Positions 16,001-25,057 are shown, counted from the first letter of the stretch. The stretch is DNA of 61,021 nucleotides from Streptomyces sp. col6 (GCF_008042035.1 NZ_RDBL01000011.1:9424-70444), one strand, 5' to 3'. The notes: generated by a model not told the origin, from the letters alone. Numbers and translations are program-made.

Positions 16001-18658
16001 GCGCTGCCCGCCCTTCCGCTGACGCCCAACGGCAAACTCGACCGACGGGGTCTGCCCGCCCCGCAGATCCACCGCACGACCGGTGCGGCCAGTGCGCCCG
16101 GGACTCCGGCGGAGCGGGTGCTCGCCGACATCTGGGCGGAGGTGCTGGGGCTCGACGAGGTCGGCGCGGAGGAGGACTTCTTCGACCTCGGCGGCCACTC
16201 GCTCCTCGCCACCCAGGTCGTCGCCCGCGCCCGCAGGCTGCTTCCCGAGGCGGGCGCCAGGCCGGTCAGCGTGATGGACCTGTTCACCTGCCGCACGGTC
16301 AGGGACCTGGCGGCGCTGGCCGACCTCCCCGAGGACGCCCGGGGACCCCGCCGGCTGCTCCACCGCCTCACCCCGCAGGCACCGGCCGGGCGGCTGCGCG
16401 CCACCCTGGTCTGCGTTCCGTACGGTGGGGGCAGCGCGGTCGTCTACCAGCCCGTCGCCGACCTCCTGCCCGAGGGCTACGAGCTGTGGTCCGTGGCCAT
16501 ACCCGGTCACGACGTCGGTGTGACCGAGGAGCACCTGCCCTTCGGGGAACTCGCGGAGAACCTGGCCGCCGAGATACGCGAACGGGTCCGGGGCCCGCTG
16601 ATCGTGTACGGGCACTGCGGCGTCGGCACCGCGCTGGCCGTGGCGACCGCACGCCTCCTCGAAGCGTCGGGCCGCGACCTCGAAGCCGTGTACGCCGGCG
16701 CGCAGTTCCCCTTCGCCAAGCCACGCGGGCGGGTGCTCGGCGCCCTTTCCCGGGTGGCGTCCCTGGAAGCGCTGCTCGGCAACCGGGTGTACGTCAACTG
16801 GCTCACCGGGATGGGCGTCGACACCTCCCAGCTCGACCGCGAGCAGACCGCGTTCATCGTGGGCAACATGCGCCGCGACAGCCAGGCCGCCGAGGATTAC
16901 TTCACCGGTGCCCTCGCCGACGTCGAGGCGGGAGCGCCCCGGCTGCGGGCGCCGCTGGTCTCGCTCGTCGGCGACCGCGACCCGGCCGCCGACTTCTACC
17001 AGGAGCGCTACCGGGAGTGGCTGCTGCTCGCGGAGCGCTCGGCAGTGGCGGTCATCGACCGGGGCGGCCACTTCTTCGTGAAGTACCGGGCCGCCGAGGT
17101 CGCCGACGTGGTGACGAGCGTCCACGAGGCGATCCGTGCCGACGACACCGGGACGCTGCCCGCGCGGTCCCCGGACGCGGCCTGGTGGTTCCACGCCGAG
17201 ACCGGGCCGCCCGAACCACGACAGACGGCGGACGGGCCGGGCGATGACCCCGAGGACGGCGGGACCGCGAAGACACCGAGTGCCCCCGCCCCCGGCGCCG
17301 CCCGCTTCCTCGCCGTCGTACTCGGGCAGCTGGGCTCGATCCTGGGCTCGGCGCTCACGGAGTTCGCCCTGCCCATCTGGATCCTGCTGGAGACCGGCTC
17401 GCTGGCCCGGTTCGCGCTGTACTCGGTCGTGGCGATGCTGCCCGGCATCCTCGTCGGCCCGCTGGCCGGCGCCGTCGTCGACCGGTTCGACCGGCGCAAG
17501 GTCATGCTCGCGGGCGACATCACGGCGGGACTCAGCCAGGTGGCCATGCTGTGCCTGCTGCTCGGCGGCGCACTGGACACCTGGTATCTGTACCTGCTCC
17601 TGGGCGGCCTCTCGGTGGCGCTCACCTTCCAACGGCTGGCGTACAGCTCGGCCATCCCGCAACTGGTCCCCAAGCGCTACCTCGGCCACGCCAACGGGGT
17701 CGTCCAACTCGCCTTCGGCGCAGCACAGTTCGTCGTGCCGCTGGTTGCCGTCGCACTCATGGCGGGTATCGGGCTGCGCGGCATCCTGATCCTCGACATC
17801 GCGAGTTACGTGGTCGCCGTGGCCGTGCTGACCTGTGTCAGGTTCCCCCGGACACTGCCCTGGAGCCGCCGCGAACCGGTAGTCGAGGAGATCAAGCAGG
17901 GCTTCGCCTACACCTGGCGGCACCGGGGCTTCCGTTCGATGCTCCTGTGGTTCGCCGCGCTCAACCTCTTCCTTTCCCCGCTCTTCCTGCTCGTGACGCC
18001 CCTGGTGCTGTCCTTCGACACCCTGGACGGGGCGGCGGCGGTCGCCACGGCGGGCGGTGCGGGTGCCGTCGCGGGCGGCCTGATCATGGGCGTGTGGGGC
18101 GGGCCGCGCAGGCACCGCGTGCGCGGCATGCTCGCTCTGGCCGGGGTGTTCGCCCTGGCCGGTGCGGTGACCGGGCTGCGGGCAGACCTCTGGGTGATCG
18201 GCGCCGGCGCCTTCGGGATGTCCTGTGCCATCGCCCTGGTGAACGGGGTGTACTCGACGATCGTCCAGGTGAAGGTGCCCCAGCGCTTCCACGGCCGCGT
18301 CTTCGCCCTGAACACCATGGTGGCCTGGTCCACCCTGCCCATCGGCCACGGCCTCGTCGCGCCCCTGGGAGCCCGGCTGTTCGACCCGCTCCTGACGGCG
18401 GACGGGCCACTGGCGGGCAGCGTGGGACGGCTCATCGGGACGGGGCCCGGACGCGGGATCGGCCTGATGTACCTGCTGTGCTGCCTGGTCATGCTGGCGC
18501 TGGTGGCCCTGGCGCTGCGGCTGCCGGTGCTCGCCCGCTTCGACCTCGACGTGCCGGACGCCGAACCGGACGACCTCATCGGACTCCGGGAACGCGCCGC
18601 GGCGCTCGCCGCGTCCGCACCGCGCACCGAACCGCTCACCGCGGGAGCGAGCCGATGA
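13088..18658 (+). CDS. NRPS module C-A(Ser)-T-TE fused to an MFS transporter
   Basis: A 1856-residue multifunctional protein. The C domain (about 40-480) carries HHSVSDG near 171. The A domain (about 490-970) carries TSGSTGRPKG near 647, and its specificity residues read D-V-W-H-V-S-L-V-D-K, essentially the EntF-type serine code. The carrier domain has GGHSLLAT near 1035. The thioesterase domain (about 1090-1350) has GHCGVG with Cys1177 where most thioesterases have Ser, an Asp in GDRDPAADF and a His in GGHFF near 1328. A Pro/Gly-rich linker leads into about 450 residues of twelve hydrophobic segments with VVDRFDRRKVML, the MFS loop 2-3 motif. The thioesterase would release the peptide and the fused carrier would export it. 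Both ends are coupled by ATGA overlaps. Confidence 0.95.
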   Translation: MSDTSTSSAGLSDAKRALLSRRLKGGRAAAPRPAVPRRPEGVVPPLSFAQERLWFMEQFAPGTAAYNIPVARRLRGELDREALADALGTVAARHETLRSRYPATGDGRPVLEIADPAPVPLPVVDATDEEHAARLVDEAGAEPFDLTTGPLLRTLLVHLGDRDHILLLVVHHSVSDGWSSEILIAEILRCYTARLAGEGNPLPELPVRYGDFAQWQRDRLRGDALTAEVAYWAGELAGVEPLVLPTARPRPARQTFNGAGYGFQVDRALLDRLAALGKTHGATVHMVLLAAFQELLARFGGQRDFAVGSPVAGRPEPELEGLVGMFVNVLALRTRLDGDPTFAALLERTRETCLEAYAHQELPFAQLVTELNVERDVSRSPVFQAVLAVQNYATGRQAVTGPELEVETYGLHASGTRFDLELFLMEWPDGLRGAFNYNTDLFDEADVARLAAHLDRLLHAVADRPDVPLSALDLLSADERALEIEDFNQTEAPTPADATLVSLIGEQIARTPDAVAVTADDHSLTYAELDAAADRTAARLRASGVGPGDVVAVGADRSLELVAALLAVLRTGACYTPLDTEYPADRLAFMLDDSGARVLLTQRGIPVPEGCRATVLYLDDNEPPHGSAPIPSPCEPEPGDPAYLIYTSGSTGRPKGVPNTHRAIVNRLLWMQRSYPIGPEDSVLQKTPAGFDVSVWEFFWPLMTGARLVLARPGGQKDASYLHELIRSAPVTVAHFVPSMLPLFLAEEGAGRCTALRRVVCSGEALPPDTARAFHEVLPGCALANLYGPTEAAVDVSAWECEGIPEVVPIGFPVDNIRLYVLDRALRPVPPGALGEIHIAGTGVALGYHRRPGLTARQFVPDPYGPPGSRLYRTGDLGRRRSDGALEHLGRIDQQIKLRGMRIEPGEIESALRALPSVTEAAVVVREDTPGDQRLAAYLVTDGPQPEPDPQELRAALKRVLPPSLVPVSFTALPALPLTPNGKLDRRGLPAPQIHRTTGAASAPGTPAERVLADIWAEVLGLDEVGAEEDFFDLGGHSLLATQVVARARRLLPEAGARPVSVMDLFTCRTVRDLAALADLPEDARGPRRLLHRLTPQAPAGRLRATLVCVPYGGGSAVVYQPVADLLPEGYELWSVAIPGHDVGVTEEHLPFGELAENLAAEIRERVRGPLIVYGHCGVGTALAVATARLLEASGRDLEAVYAGAQFPFAKPRGRVLGALSRVASLEALLGNRVYVNWLTGMGVDTSQLDREQTAFIVGNMRRDSQAAEDYFTGALADVEAGAPRLRAPLVSLVGDRDPAADFYQERYREWLLLAERSAVAVIDRGGHFFVKYRAAEVADVVTSVHEAIRADDTGTLPARSPDAAWWFHAETGPPEPRQTADGPGDDPEDGGTAKTPSAPAPGAARFLAVVLGQLGSILGSALTEFALPIWILLETGSLARFALYSVVAMLPGILVGPLAGAVVDRFDRRKVMLAGDITAGLSQVAMLCLLLGGALDTWYLYLLLGGLSVALTFQRLAYSSAIPQLVPKRYLGHANGVVQLAFGAAQFVVPLVAVALMAGIGLRGILILDIASYVVAVAVLTCVRFPRTLPWSRREPVVEEIKQGFAYTWRHRGFRSMLLWFAALNLFLSPLFLLVTPLVLSFDTLDGAAAVATAGGAGAVAGGLIMGVWGGPRRHRVRGMLALAGVFALAGAVTGLRADLWVIGAGAFGMSCAIALVNGVYSTIVQVKVPQRFHGRVFALNTMVAWSTLPIGHGLVAPLGARLFDPLLTADGPLAGSVGRLIGTGPGRGIGLMYLLCCLVMLALVALALRLPVLARFDLDVPDAEPDDLIGLRERAAALAASAPRTEPLTAGASR

Positions 18659-20139
18659 GCCCCGCCGCGCCTCCGGGCTCCCTCATCGCCCTCCTGGAGC
18701 ACCGCGCCGCCCTCCACCCGGACCGCGTCGCCCTCCGCAACGGCCGACGTGCCCTGGACTTCGGCACCTGGTGCCACCGCGCCGCCGCCCTCGCCGACGG
18801 CCTGCTCACCCGGGGCCTGCGCCCCGGCGACCCGGTCGGACTGCGCTACGGCAGCACGGAGTGGACCGATTACGCGGTCGCGTACTGCGGGGTGCAGTGG
18901 GCGGGCGGCATCGCCGTACCCCTGTCCGACCGGCTGGCCCCGGCCGCCGCCGCGCACATCGTTCAGGACAGCCGGTGCGTGGGCGTCCTGCACGCCAAGG
19001 GCTGTCCGCCGCCCCGGCTGCCCGCAGGGGTGTGGCAGGCATCCGGCGAGGACATCGAATCCGGGGACGGCGCCGGCCTGCCCCTGCCCGAACCCGCCGC
19101 CCCCGCGCAGTACCTCTACACCTCCGGAACCACGGGCCTGCCCAAGGGCGTCCGGGCCGCGCACGCCAACCTCGCCCACGGCTGCACCCTCGACGAACGC
19201 CGCAGACCCCTGCGCCACTCACGCACCTTCCTGCACAGCTTCCCGATCGGCACCAACGCCGGGCAGACCATGCTGGTGAACTGCCTGGACGCGGCGGCCA
19301 CCGGGATCGCAGCCCCCCAGTTCACACCACTGAGGTTCGCCCGGCTGATCGAGGAGCACGCGGTCGGCAGCGTGTTCCTGGTGCCCGCCACCGCCATCGA
19401 ACTGCTCACCTCCGCCGCCCTCACCCGCTGCGACCTCGGCACGGTCAAGCTGGTCGGGTCGACCGCGGCGGCGCTCCCGCAGGCCGTCGCGCTTCGGCTG
19501 TCACAGGTGTTCACCGGCGCCCAGATCGTCAACTACTACACCTCGACCGAGGCCGCGCCCGCCCAGATCACCCTGCTCTACGACCCCGACCACCCCGACT
19601 CACCCGGCCGCCCCGCCTCGCTCGACCAGCTGCGCGTCACCGGTCCCGGCGGGCGCCCGGCGGCCACCGGCGAACCCGGCGAGATCTGGCTGCGGTCACC
19701 CGCCGCACCCCGTTCCTACCTGGGCGCCCCCGACGCGAAGGTCTTCCGGGGCCGCTGGGTGCGCATGGGAGACATCGGGCGGCTCGACGAGGACGGCTAC
19801 CTCCACCTGCTCGACCGGGAGCGCGACGTCATCAAGTCCGGTGCCCACAAGGTCTCCACGATCCAGGTCGAGAACGCGCTGCACGCCCACCCGGACATCG
19901 CCGACGCCGCCGCCTTCGGCATTCCGCACCCCGTGCTGGGCAGCGTGGTGGCCGCTGTCGTCGTGCCCCGCCGGGACAAGCCGGACACCACCCGGCTGCG
20001 GGCCTTCCTGCTCGACCGGCTCGCCGCGCACGAGCTGCCGGCCCGCATCCTCTTCCGCGCCACCCTGCCCCGCAACGAGGGCGGCAAGGTCCTCAAACGT
20101 GAACTGCACCGGCTCCTGGACGACGAGGCGACCCCATGA
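18655..20139 (+). CDS. free-standing AMP-dependent acyl/aryl ligase
   Basis: A 494-residue class I adenylate-forming enzyme without a carrier domain. Motifs are YTSGTTGLPKG near residue 154, YYTSTEAAP (A5), GDIGRLDEDGYLHLLDRERDVIKSGAHKV (A7-A8) and the C-terminal GGKVLKREL with the catalytic Lys. It resembles acyl-CoA synthetases more than amino-acid A domains, since the Asp that binds the amino group of alpha-amino acids is not at the usual place. It lies inside the NRPS operon with ATGA overlaps on both sides, so it most likely activates a carboxylic acid starter and loads the free carrier protein at 23368. The acid cannot be named. Confidence 0.88.
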   Translation: MSPAAPPGSLIALLEHRAALHPDRVALRNGRRALDFGTWCHRAAALADGLLTRGLRPGDPVGLRYGSTEWTDYAVAYCGVQWAGGIAVPLSDRLAPAAAAHIVQDSRCVGVLHAKGCPPPRLPAGVWQASGEDIESGDGAGLPLPEPAAPAQYLYTSGTTGLPKGVRAAHANLAHGCTLDERRRPLRHSRTFLHSFPIGTNAGQTMLVNCLDAAATGIAAPQFTPLRFARLIEEHAVGSVFLVPATAIELLTSAALTRCDLGTVKLVGSTAAALPQAVALRLSQVFTGAQIVNYYTSTEAAPAQITLLYDPDHPDSPGRPASLDQLRVTGPGGRPAATGEPGEIWLRSPAAPRSYLGAPDAKVFRGRWVRMGDIGRLDEDGYLHLLDRERDVIKSGAHKVSTIQVENALHAHPDIADAAAFGIPHPVLGSVVAAVVVPRRDKPDTTRLRAFLLDRLAAHELPARILFRATLPRNEGGKVLKRELHRLLDDEATP

Positions 20140-23100
20140 CCCCTTCCGCGATCCCCGCCGCACCGGCCCCGCTCGACCCGGCCCAGCACGGGCTCTGGGT
20201 CACCGAACAGACCCTCGACACCGGTTCGGCGTACCACCTCAGCATCGCCCTGCACTTCCGCGGGCCGCTGGACAAGGCAGCTCTCGCCCAGGCCTGGACC
20301 CACTGGGTGCGGGACGCCCCGGTGCTGGCGGCCCGGACCGACCCGGCGGGCCCCGCACTGGTCCCGGGCGAGGCGCCACCGCTGCGACTGGTCACCGCCG
20401 CCCCCGGCGACCTCGGCAAGCTCCGCGACGAGGAGACCACCGCCCGGTTCGGGCCGGACGGCCCGCTGGTCCGCCCGACGCTGTTCACCACCGCCCCGGA
20501 CCGGCACCTGCTGCTCGTCGTCGCCCACCACCTCGTGTTCGACGGGGAGTCCAAGGACATCCTGGTCTCCGGACTGGCCCGCGCGTACCGGGCGGCGACG
20601 GGGGAGGGCGAGCCGCACGCGACGGCCGATGCGCCGTCACCTCCCGTCGCCGATGCGGACATCGACGCCGCCACCCGCTTCTGGTCCGGCCGCTGGCGCG
20701 AGAGCCCCGCCCCCGCCCTGCCCGGGATCACCGCCCACCACACGGACCCCGTCACCCCGGCACCGGGCGGCGCCTGCGGTTTCCGACGCGACGGAGACCG
20801 GCACGCCCGCCTGGTGGCCGCCGCCGCGACCCTCGGCGTCACCCGCTTCGAGCTGCTGACGGCCGCCTGGCACGCGCTCATGCTGCGGTACGGGAACACC
20901 GGCCCCGCCACCGCGATCGAACTCTCCACCCGCGCACCCGGCGCGCCCCGGCAGGCCGGCCTGCACGTCAACGAACTGCCTCTCTTCACCGATCCCCGAC
21001 CGGAACGATCCTTCGCGGACTTCGCCCACGATGTCCGGGCGGAACTGCGCGCCCTCTACGCCCACCGCACCGTCCCCCTCAGCCGCGCCGTCCGCGGACT
21101 CACCCCGCGTACCGCGCTCTGCCCGCTCTCCCTCAGCTACCGGCGCCGCGACACCTCCCGGCCCGCCGGTTTCAGCCCGGAACTCGACGTGCGCACCGAG
21201 TGGATGGGCTTCGCCGGCACCGCCCGCAATATCGCGCACCTCCAGCTCGTCGACACCCCCGACGCCCTCGAAGGCAGCCTCCACTACCGCACCGCCGCCT
21301 TCGAGCCCGACGCGCCCGCCCGCGTCCTGGACCACTTCCTCACCCTGCTCGACGGCGCAGTGGCTGCCCCGGACACCCCCCTGGCCCGCCTGCCGGTCCT
21401 GCCCCCGCAGGAACGCGACATCCTGCTGGCCGACACCGCACGCGCCCCCGGCAACGCTGACACCAGCCTGCCCGCGCTGTTCGCCTCCCAGGCCGCCGCC
21501 ACCCCGGACGCCATCGCCGTCGTCGAGGGCGACACGGCCCTCACGTACGCCGAACTCGACGCGGCCGTCCGCCGCCGCGCCCACCGGCTCCGCGCCCAGG
21601 GGGCCGGCCCCGGCACCCTAGTCGGTATCTCCCTGCCCCGCTCGGCCGCCCAACTCGTCGCTGTACTAGGGGTTCTCACCGCCGGGGCCGCCTACCTGCC
21701 GCTCGACCCCGACCACCCGGCGGAGCGCCTGGCGTTCCTCCGTGCCGACGCCGGTCTCACCCTGGAGACCGCCACCGACCCGGGGCCCGAGGACCTGGAG
21801 CGGCTCCCCGACGCCTCGCCTGCTCCCGCTCCGCCGGCGCTCACGGACCCCGCCTATGTGCTGTACACCTCCGGCTCCACCGGTGTGCCCAAGGGCGTCG
21901 AGGTTGCGCACGCGGCCCTCGCCAACCTTCTCGCGGCCCTGCGGGACACCACCGGCACCGGGCCCGGCAGCCGCTGGCTCGGGCTCACCTCCCTCTCCTT
22001 CGACATCTCCACCGTCGAACTCTTCCTGCCCCTGGTCACGGGCGGCACCGTCGTCCTCGTCCCCGAGGGCCGCCACCGCGACGGCACGGCCCTCGCCGCA
22101 CTCGTCGAACGCCATCACCTCACCCACGTACAGGCCACACCGAGCGGCTGGCGCACCATGCTGGCCGCCGGGCTCCACGCGCCGGACCTCGTCGCCCTGA
22201 CCGGGGGAGAGGCGCTGCCCGGAGACCTCGCCGGCGAACTGCGCACCGCCGTCGGCAGGCTGGTCAACGTGTACGGGCCCACCGAGACCACCGTCTGGTC
22301 CACCGCCGCCGAGCTGGGCCCCGAGGACACCGTTACCATCGGCCGACCGCTCGCCAACACCCGCACCTATGTCCTGGACGCCCGCCTCCAGCCGCTGCCG
22401 CGCGGACTGACCGGCGAACTGTACATCGGGGGTGACGGGCTCGCCCACGGCTACCATGGCCGGCCCGGACTCACCGCCTCCCGCTTCGTCCCCGACCCAT
22501 TCGGCCCGCCCGGCGCCCGCCTCTACCGCACGGGTGACCTCGTCCGGCTCACCGCCGACGGCCGGATCGCCTTCGCCGGCCGGTCCGACACCCAGGTGAA
22601 GGTGCGCGGCCACCGCATCGAACTCGGCGAGATCGACGCGGCCCTCGCCGGCCACCCGCTGGTCGGGCAGGCGGTGACGATGCTCAGGGAGGCTCCGGAC
22701 CGACTGGTGGCCTACGTGGTTCCCGCCCCCGGCCACGTGCCGCCCACGCCCGACGCACTCCGCGACCACCTGGCCCACACCCTGCCCGCAGCGGCGGTAC
22801 CCGACACGTATGTGACGCTCGACGCGATGCCGCTGACCCCCAACGGCAAACTCGACCGGGCCGCCCTGCCCGAGCCCCCGCGCGTCCGGCCCGCGCCCGC
22901 CGGACCGGCCCCGGCGGAAGGCGAGGACGTCGCGGGCATCACCGCCACCGTCCTGGCCATCTGGCGCGATGTGCTGGACCTCGACGACCTCGGCCCCGAC
23001 GAGGACCTGTTCGACCTCGGCGGCCACTCCCTGACGATCACCGCCATCGCGGGCCGCATCCGCAAGGAGTACGGGGTCTCCGTCCCCTTCGACGTCTTCT

Positions 23101-23165
23101 TCGACAGCCCCACCGTCCACGGCATCGCCGCCTGCGTCGCCGAACTCATCGAGGAGAACCAGTGA
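20136..23165 (+). CDS. nonribosomal peptide synthetase, module C-A-T
   Basis: A 1009-residue single-module NRPS. The C domain (about 1-430) has HHLVFDG near 131, so the catalytic His is present. The A domain (about 440-905) has TSGSTGVPKG near 578, FDISTVEL near 621 and YGPTETT. The carrier domain near 925-1005 has GGHSLTIT with the Ser near 964. The specificity residues, aligned by hand, read D-I-V-A-L-G-V-V-W-K, which I do not recognise as a standard code; a hydrophobic or unusual residue is likely. There is no epimerisation, methylation or thioesterase domain. It is coupled to the ligase upstream (ATGA) and to the MbtH gene downstream (GTGA). Confidence 0.95.
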   Translation: MTPSAIPAAPAPLDPAQHGLWVTEQTLDTGSAYHLSIALHFRGPLDKAALAQAWTHWVRDAPVLAARTDPAGPALVPGEAPPLRLVTAAPGDLGKLRDEETTARFGPDGPLVRPTLFTTAPDRHLLLVVAHHLVFDGESKDILVSGLARAYRAATGEGEPHATADAPSPPVADADIDAATRFWSGRWRESPAPALPGITAHHTDPVTPAPGGACGFRRDGDRHARLVAAAATLGVTRFELLTAAWHALMLRYGNTGPATAIELSTRAPGAPRQAGLHVNELPLFTDPRPERSFADFAHDVRAELRALYAHRTVPLSRAVRGLTPRTALCPLSLSYRRRDTSRPAGFSPELDVRTEWMGFAGTARNIAHLQLVDTPDALEGSLHYRTAAFEPDAPARVLDHFLTLLDGAVAAPDTPLARLPVLPPQERDILLADTARAPGNADTSLPALFASQAAATPDAIAVVEGDTALTYAELDAAVRRRAHRLRAQGAGPGTLVGISLPRSAAQLVAVLGVLTAGAAYLPLDPDHPAERLAFLRADAGLTLETATDPGPEDLERLPDASPAPAPPALTDPAYVLYTSGSTGVPKGVEVAHAALANLLAALRDTTGTGPGSRWLGLTSLSFDISTVELFLPLVTGGTVVLVPEGRHRDGTALAALVERHHLTHVQATPSGWRTMLAAGLHAPDLVALTGGEALPGDLAGELRTAVGRLVNVYGPTETTVWSTAAELGPEDTVTIGRPLANTRTYVLDARLQPLPRGLTGELYIGGDGLAHGYHGRPGLTASRFVPDPFGPPGARLYRTGDLVRLTADGRIAFAGRSDTQVKVRGHRIELGEIDAALAGHPLVGQAVTMLREAPDRLVAYVVPAPGHVPPTPDALRDHLAHTLPAAAVPDTYVTLDAMPLTPNGKLDRAALPEPPRVRPAPAGPAPAEGEDVAGITATVLAIWRDVLDLDDLGPDEDLFDLGGHSLTITAIAGRIRKEYGVSVPFDVFFDSPTVHGIAACVAELIEENQ

Positions 23166-23371
23166 ACGCACCCGCCCTCCGCTACCTGGTGGCGGTCAAC
23201 GACGAGGAACAGCACGCCCTGTGGCCGGCGGACACTCCCTTGCCCGCCGGCTGGTGGCCCGAGGGCTGCAGCGGTACGGAGGACGAGTGCATGGCCCATG
23301 TCGACCAGGTGTGGCCCGACATCAGGCCGCTCAGCCTGCGCCGCCGGCTGGCCGGGAAGGAAGACAGTTGA
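23162..23371 (+). CDS. MbtH-like protein
   Basis: A 69-residue MbtH-family chaperone that binds and activates NRPS adenylation domains. The family pattern is clear: LVAVNDEEQHALWP, LPAGWW, CSGTEDECMAHVDQVWPDIRPLSLRRRL, including the invariant Trp residues. The start is GTG overlapping the upstream TGA, and the stop overlaps the TTG of the carrier-protein gene, so expression is strictly coupled to the synthetases. At least one of the three A domains in the operon is therefore expected to be MbtH-dependent. Confidence 0.95.
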   Translation: MNAPALRYLVAVNDEEQHALWPADTPLPAGWWPEGCSGTEDECMAHVDQVWPDIRPLSLRRRLAGKEDS

Positions 23372-23643
23372 GCACCGCACAGGACCCGGCCGTCGAGGCG
23401 CGCGCACGGCTGGCCGTACTGATCAGTGACGCCATGGACGGGCAGATCGCCGCAGCCGAGATCCTCACCGCCCGGGGCACCCTCACCGAACTGGGGGTCA
23501 CCTCCCTGGCCCTGCTCCGGCTCGCCGACACCCTGGAGGAGCAGTACGCCATCGAACTCGACCTCGCCGACCCGTCGTTCTACCAGGAGAGCGTCGACAG
23601 CCTGGCGTCGCGGCTGAGCGGCGGCCGGCAATCCCATGAGTGA
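23368..23643 (+). CDS. free-standing acyl/peptidyl carrier protein
   Basis: A 91-residue four-helix carrier protein. The phosphopantetheine site is read as LTELGVTSLALLRL, with Ser of the VTSL motif as the attachment residue instead of the commoner DSL. The start is TTG at 23368, overlapping the MbtH stop, with GGAAGGA 6-8 bases upstream. It lacks a fused A domain, so it probably takes its acyl group from the free ligase at 18655 and presents it to a condensation domain. It is probably too short for automatic calling from an ATG. The stop overlaps the next gene by 8 bases. Confidence 0.88.
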   Translation: MSTAQDPAVEARARLAVLISDAMDGQIAAAEILTARGTLTELGVTSLALLRLADTLEEQYAIELDLADPSFYQESVDSLASRLSGGRQSHE

Positions 23644-25054
23644 CCTGGCCACCGTCCGTACCGTGTGCGTCCCCTTCACCGGGGACCGGGCGGGCACGGC
23701 ACCCCTCACCTGGGGCCAGCGAGCGATCTGGAACGCCATCCTGCGCACCGCTCCGAACGACACCTACTTCAACATCGGGCGCCTGCTCCCGCTCGGGGAG
23801 CGCGGACGGGTGACGGACTTCTCGCAGCTGGCCATCGCGCTTGCCGCACTGATGGCACGTCATGAAGCGCTGCGTACAAGGCTGTACGGGATCGAGGACG
23901 GCGACCCCGGTCAGTCGCTCGCGGACTCCGGCGCGCTCCCGGTCACCGTGGTGGAGGAGGCCGACCCCCAACAGGCCGAGGCCACCGCCCGCACCCTGCT
24001 CGACGAACTGTCCGCCACCCGCATCGACTACGCGGGGGAGTGGCCGCTGCGCGTCGGGGTCGTCTGCCACGAGGGGCGGGTGACACACGCCGCGCTGGTG
24101 CTCTGCCACCTCGCGGCCGACGGACACGCAGCGGAGCAGGTGGTGCGCGACCTGCGGCTGCTGGTGCGACGGGGCTCGGCCGGCCGGGCCCCGCGCACCA
24201 CACCGCTGGACCTCGCCCGGGACCAGCACGGACCGGCCGGTGTACGCCGCAGCGAGCGGGCCCTCGCCCATTGGGAGGGCTTCTACCGGACCATGCCGCC
24301 CACGATGTTCCCCCGGGAGACCGCCGCACCCCGCACACCCCGCTTCTGGAGCGGCCGGCTGGTGTCCGAGGCACTGATGAAGGCGGCCGACGCCCTGGCA
24401 GTCGCGCACCGGATCAGTGGGTCGACGGTCCTGATGACCGGCCTGGCCGCCCTGGTCGCGGCCGAGGGCGGGCACATGACGGCGGCGATGATGCCCATCG
24501 TGGCCAACCGTGCGTCCGAGGACCGGCGGGACCTGGTGGCGATGCTCTCGCAGGACGCGCCGTTCCTCCTCGACACGACCGGCGCCGAACGCTTCACGGA
24601 CCTGCTTCCCGTGGCGTGGCGCGCGGCCATGGCGGGCTACCGGGCGGCGTCCTACGACCCGGTCGCCTGGGAGGCCTTGCGCGAGCGCATCGGCGGGGAG
24701 CGCGGTACACCTGTGCACCCGTACTGCTGCTACAACGACCAGAGGTTCTTCGTACGCCAACCGGACGAGGGACCTCCGCCGGACGCGGCGGAACTGCGCG
24801 CGGCGCAGGCGCGTTCGGAGTTCGGCTTCCCCGCCACCGAGGAGAAGCTGGGCTGCCGGTACTGCGTCCATGTCACCGAGGAGCGGGGCGTCCTCGCCGT
24901 CATGCTCACCGCCGACACCGCCTATCTGCCGCCGCCCAGGATCGCGGCGCATCTGTGGGCGCTGGAGGAGATGGTCGTCGCCTCGGCGTGCGGGGAGGCC
25001 CCGGTGCTGTCCGGCCTGCCCGCGCTGCTGGAGCGCCAGGAGGCGGCGGCGTGA
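23636..25054 (+). CDS. free-standing condensation-domain protein
   Basis: A 472-residue protein with the two-lobed fold of NRPS condensation domains. The opening LTWGQRAIWNAIL matches the C1 motif, RHEALRTRL matches C2, and LCHLAADGHAAEQ near residue 155 is the C3 motif HHxxxDG with the first His changed to Cys but the catalytic second His and the Asp-Gly kept. Later motifs are divergent, so it may accept an unusual donor or acceptor, for example joining the carrier-bound starter to the first amino acid or a released amine to the peptide. It is the last gene of the operon, followed by a hairpin at 25058-25089. Confidence 0.82.
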   Translation: MSDLATVRTVCVPFTGDRAGTAPLTWGQRAIWNAILRTAPNDTYFNIGRLLPLGERGRVTDFSQLAIALAALMARHEALRTRLYGIEDGDPGQSLADSGALPVTVVEEADPQQAEATARTLLDELSATRIDYAGEWPLRVGVVCHEGRVTHAALVLCHLAADGHAAEQVVRDLRLLVRRGSAGRAPRTTPLDLARDQHGPAGVRRSERALAHWEGFYRTMPPTMFPRETAAPRTPRFWSGRLVSEALMKAADALAVAHRISGSTVLMTGLAALVAAEGGHMTAAMMPIVANRASEDRRDLVAMLSQDAPFLLDTTGAERFTDLLPVAWRAAMAGYRAASYDPVAWEALRERIGGERGTPVHPYCCYNDQRFFVRQPDEGPPPDAAELRAAQARSEFGFPATEEKLGCRYCVHVTEERGVLAVMLTADTAYLPPPRIAAHLWALEEMVVASACGEAPVLSGLPALLERQEAAA

Positions 25055-25057
25055 CGG

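Noticed and set aside
15692..18349. 885-codon open frame on the minus strand opposite the TE-MFS region
   Set aside because: Same artefact: no recognisable protein, no ribosome site, and the plus strand encodes an intact thioesterase and transporter.
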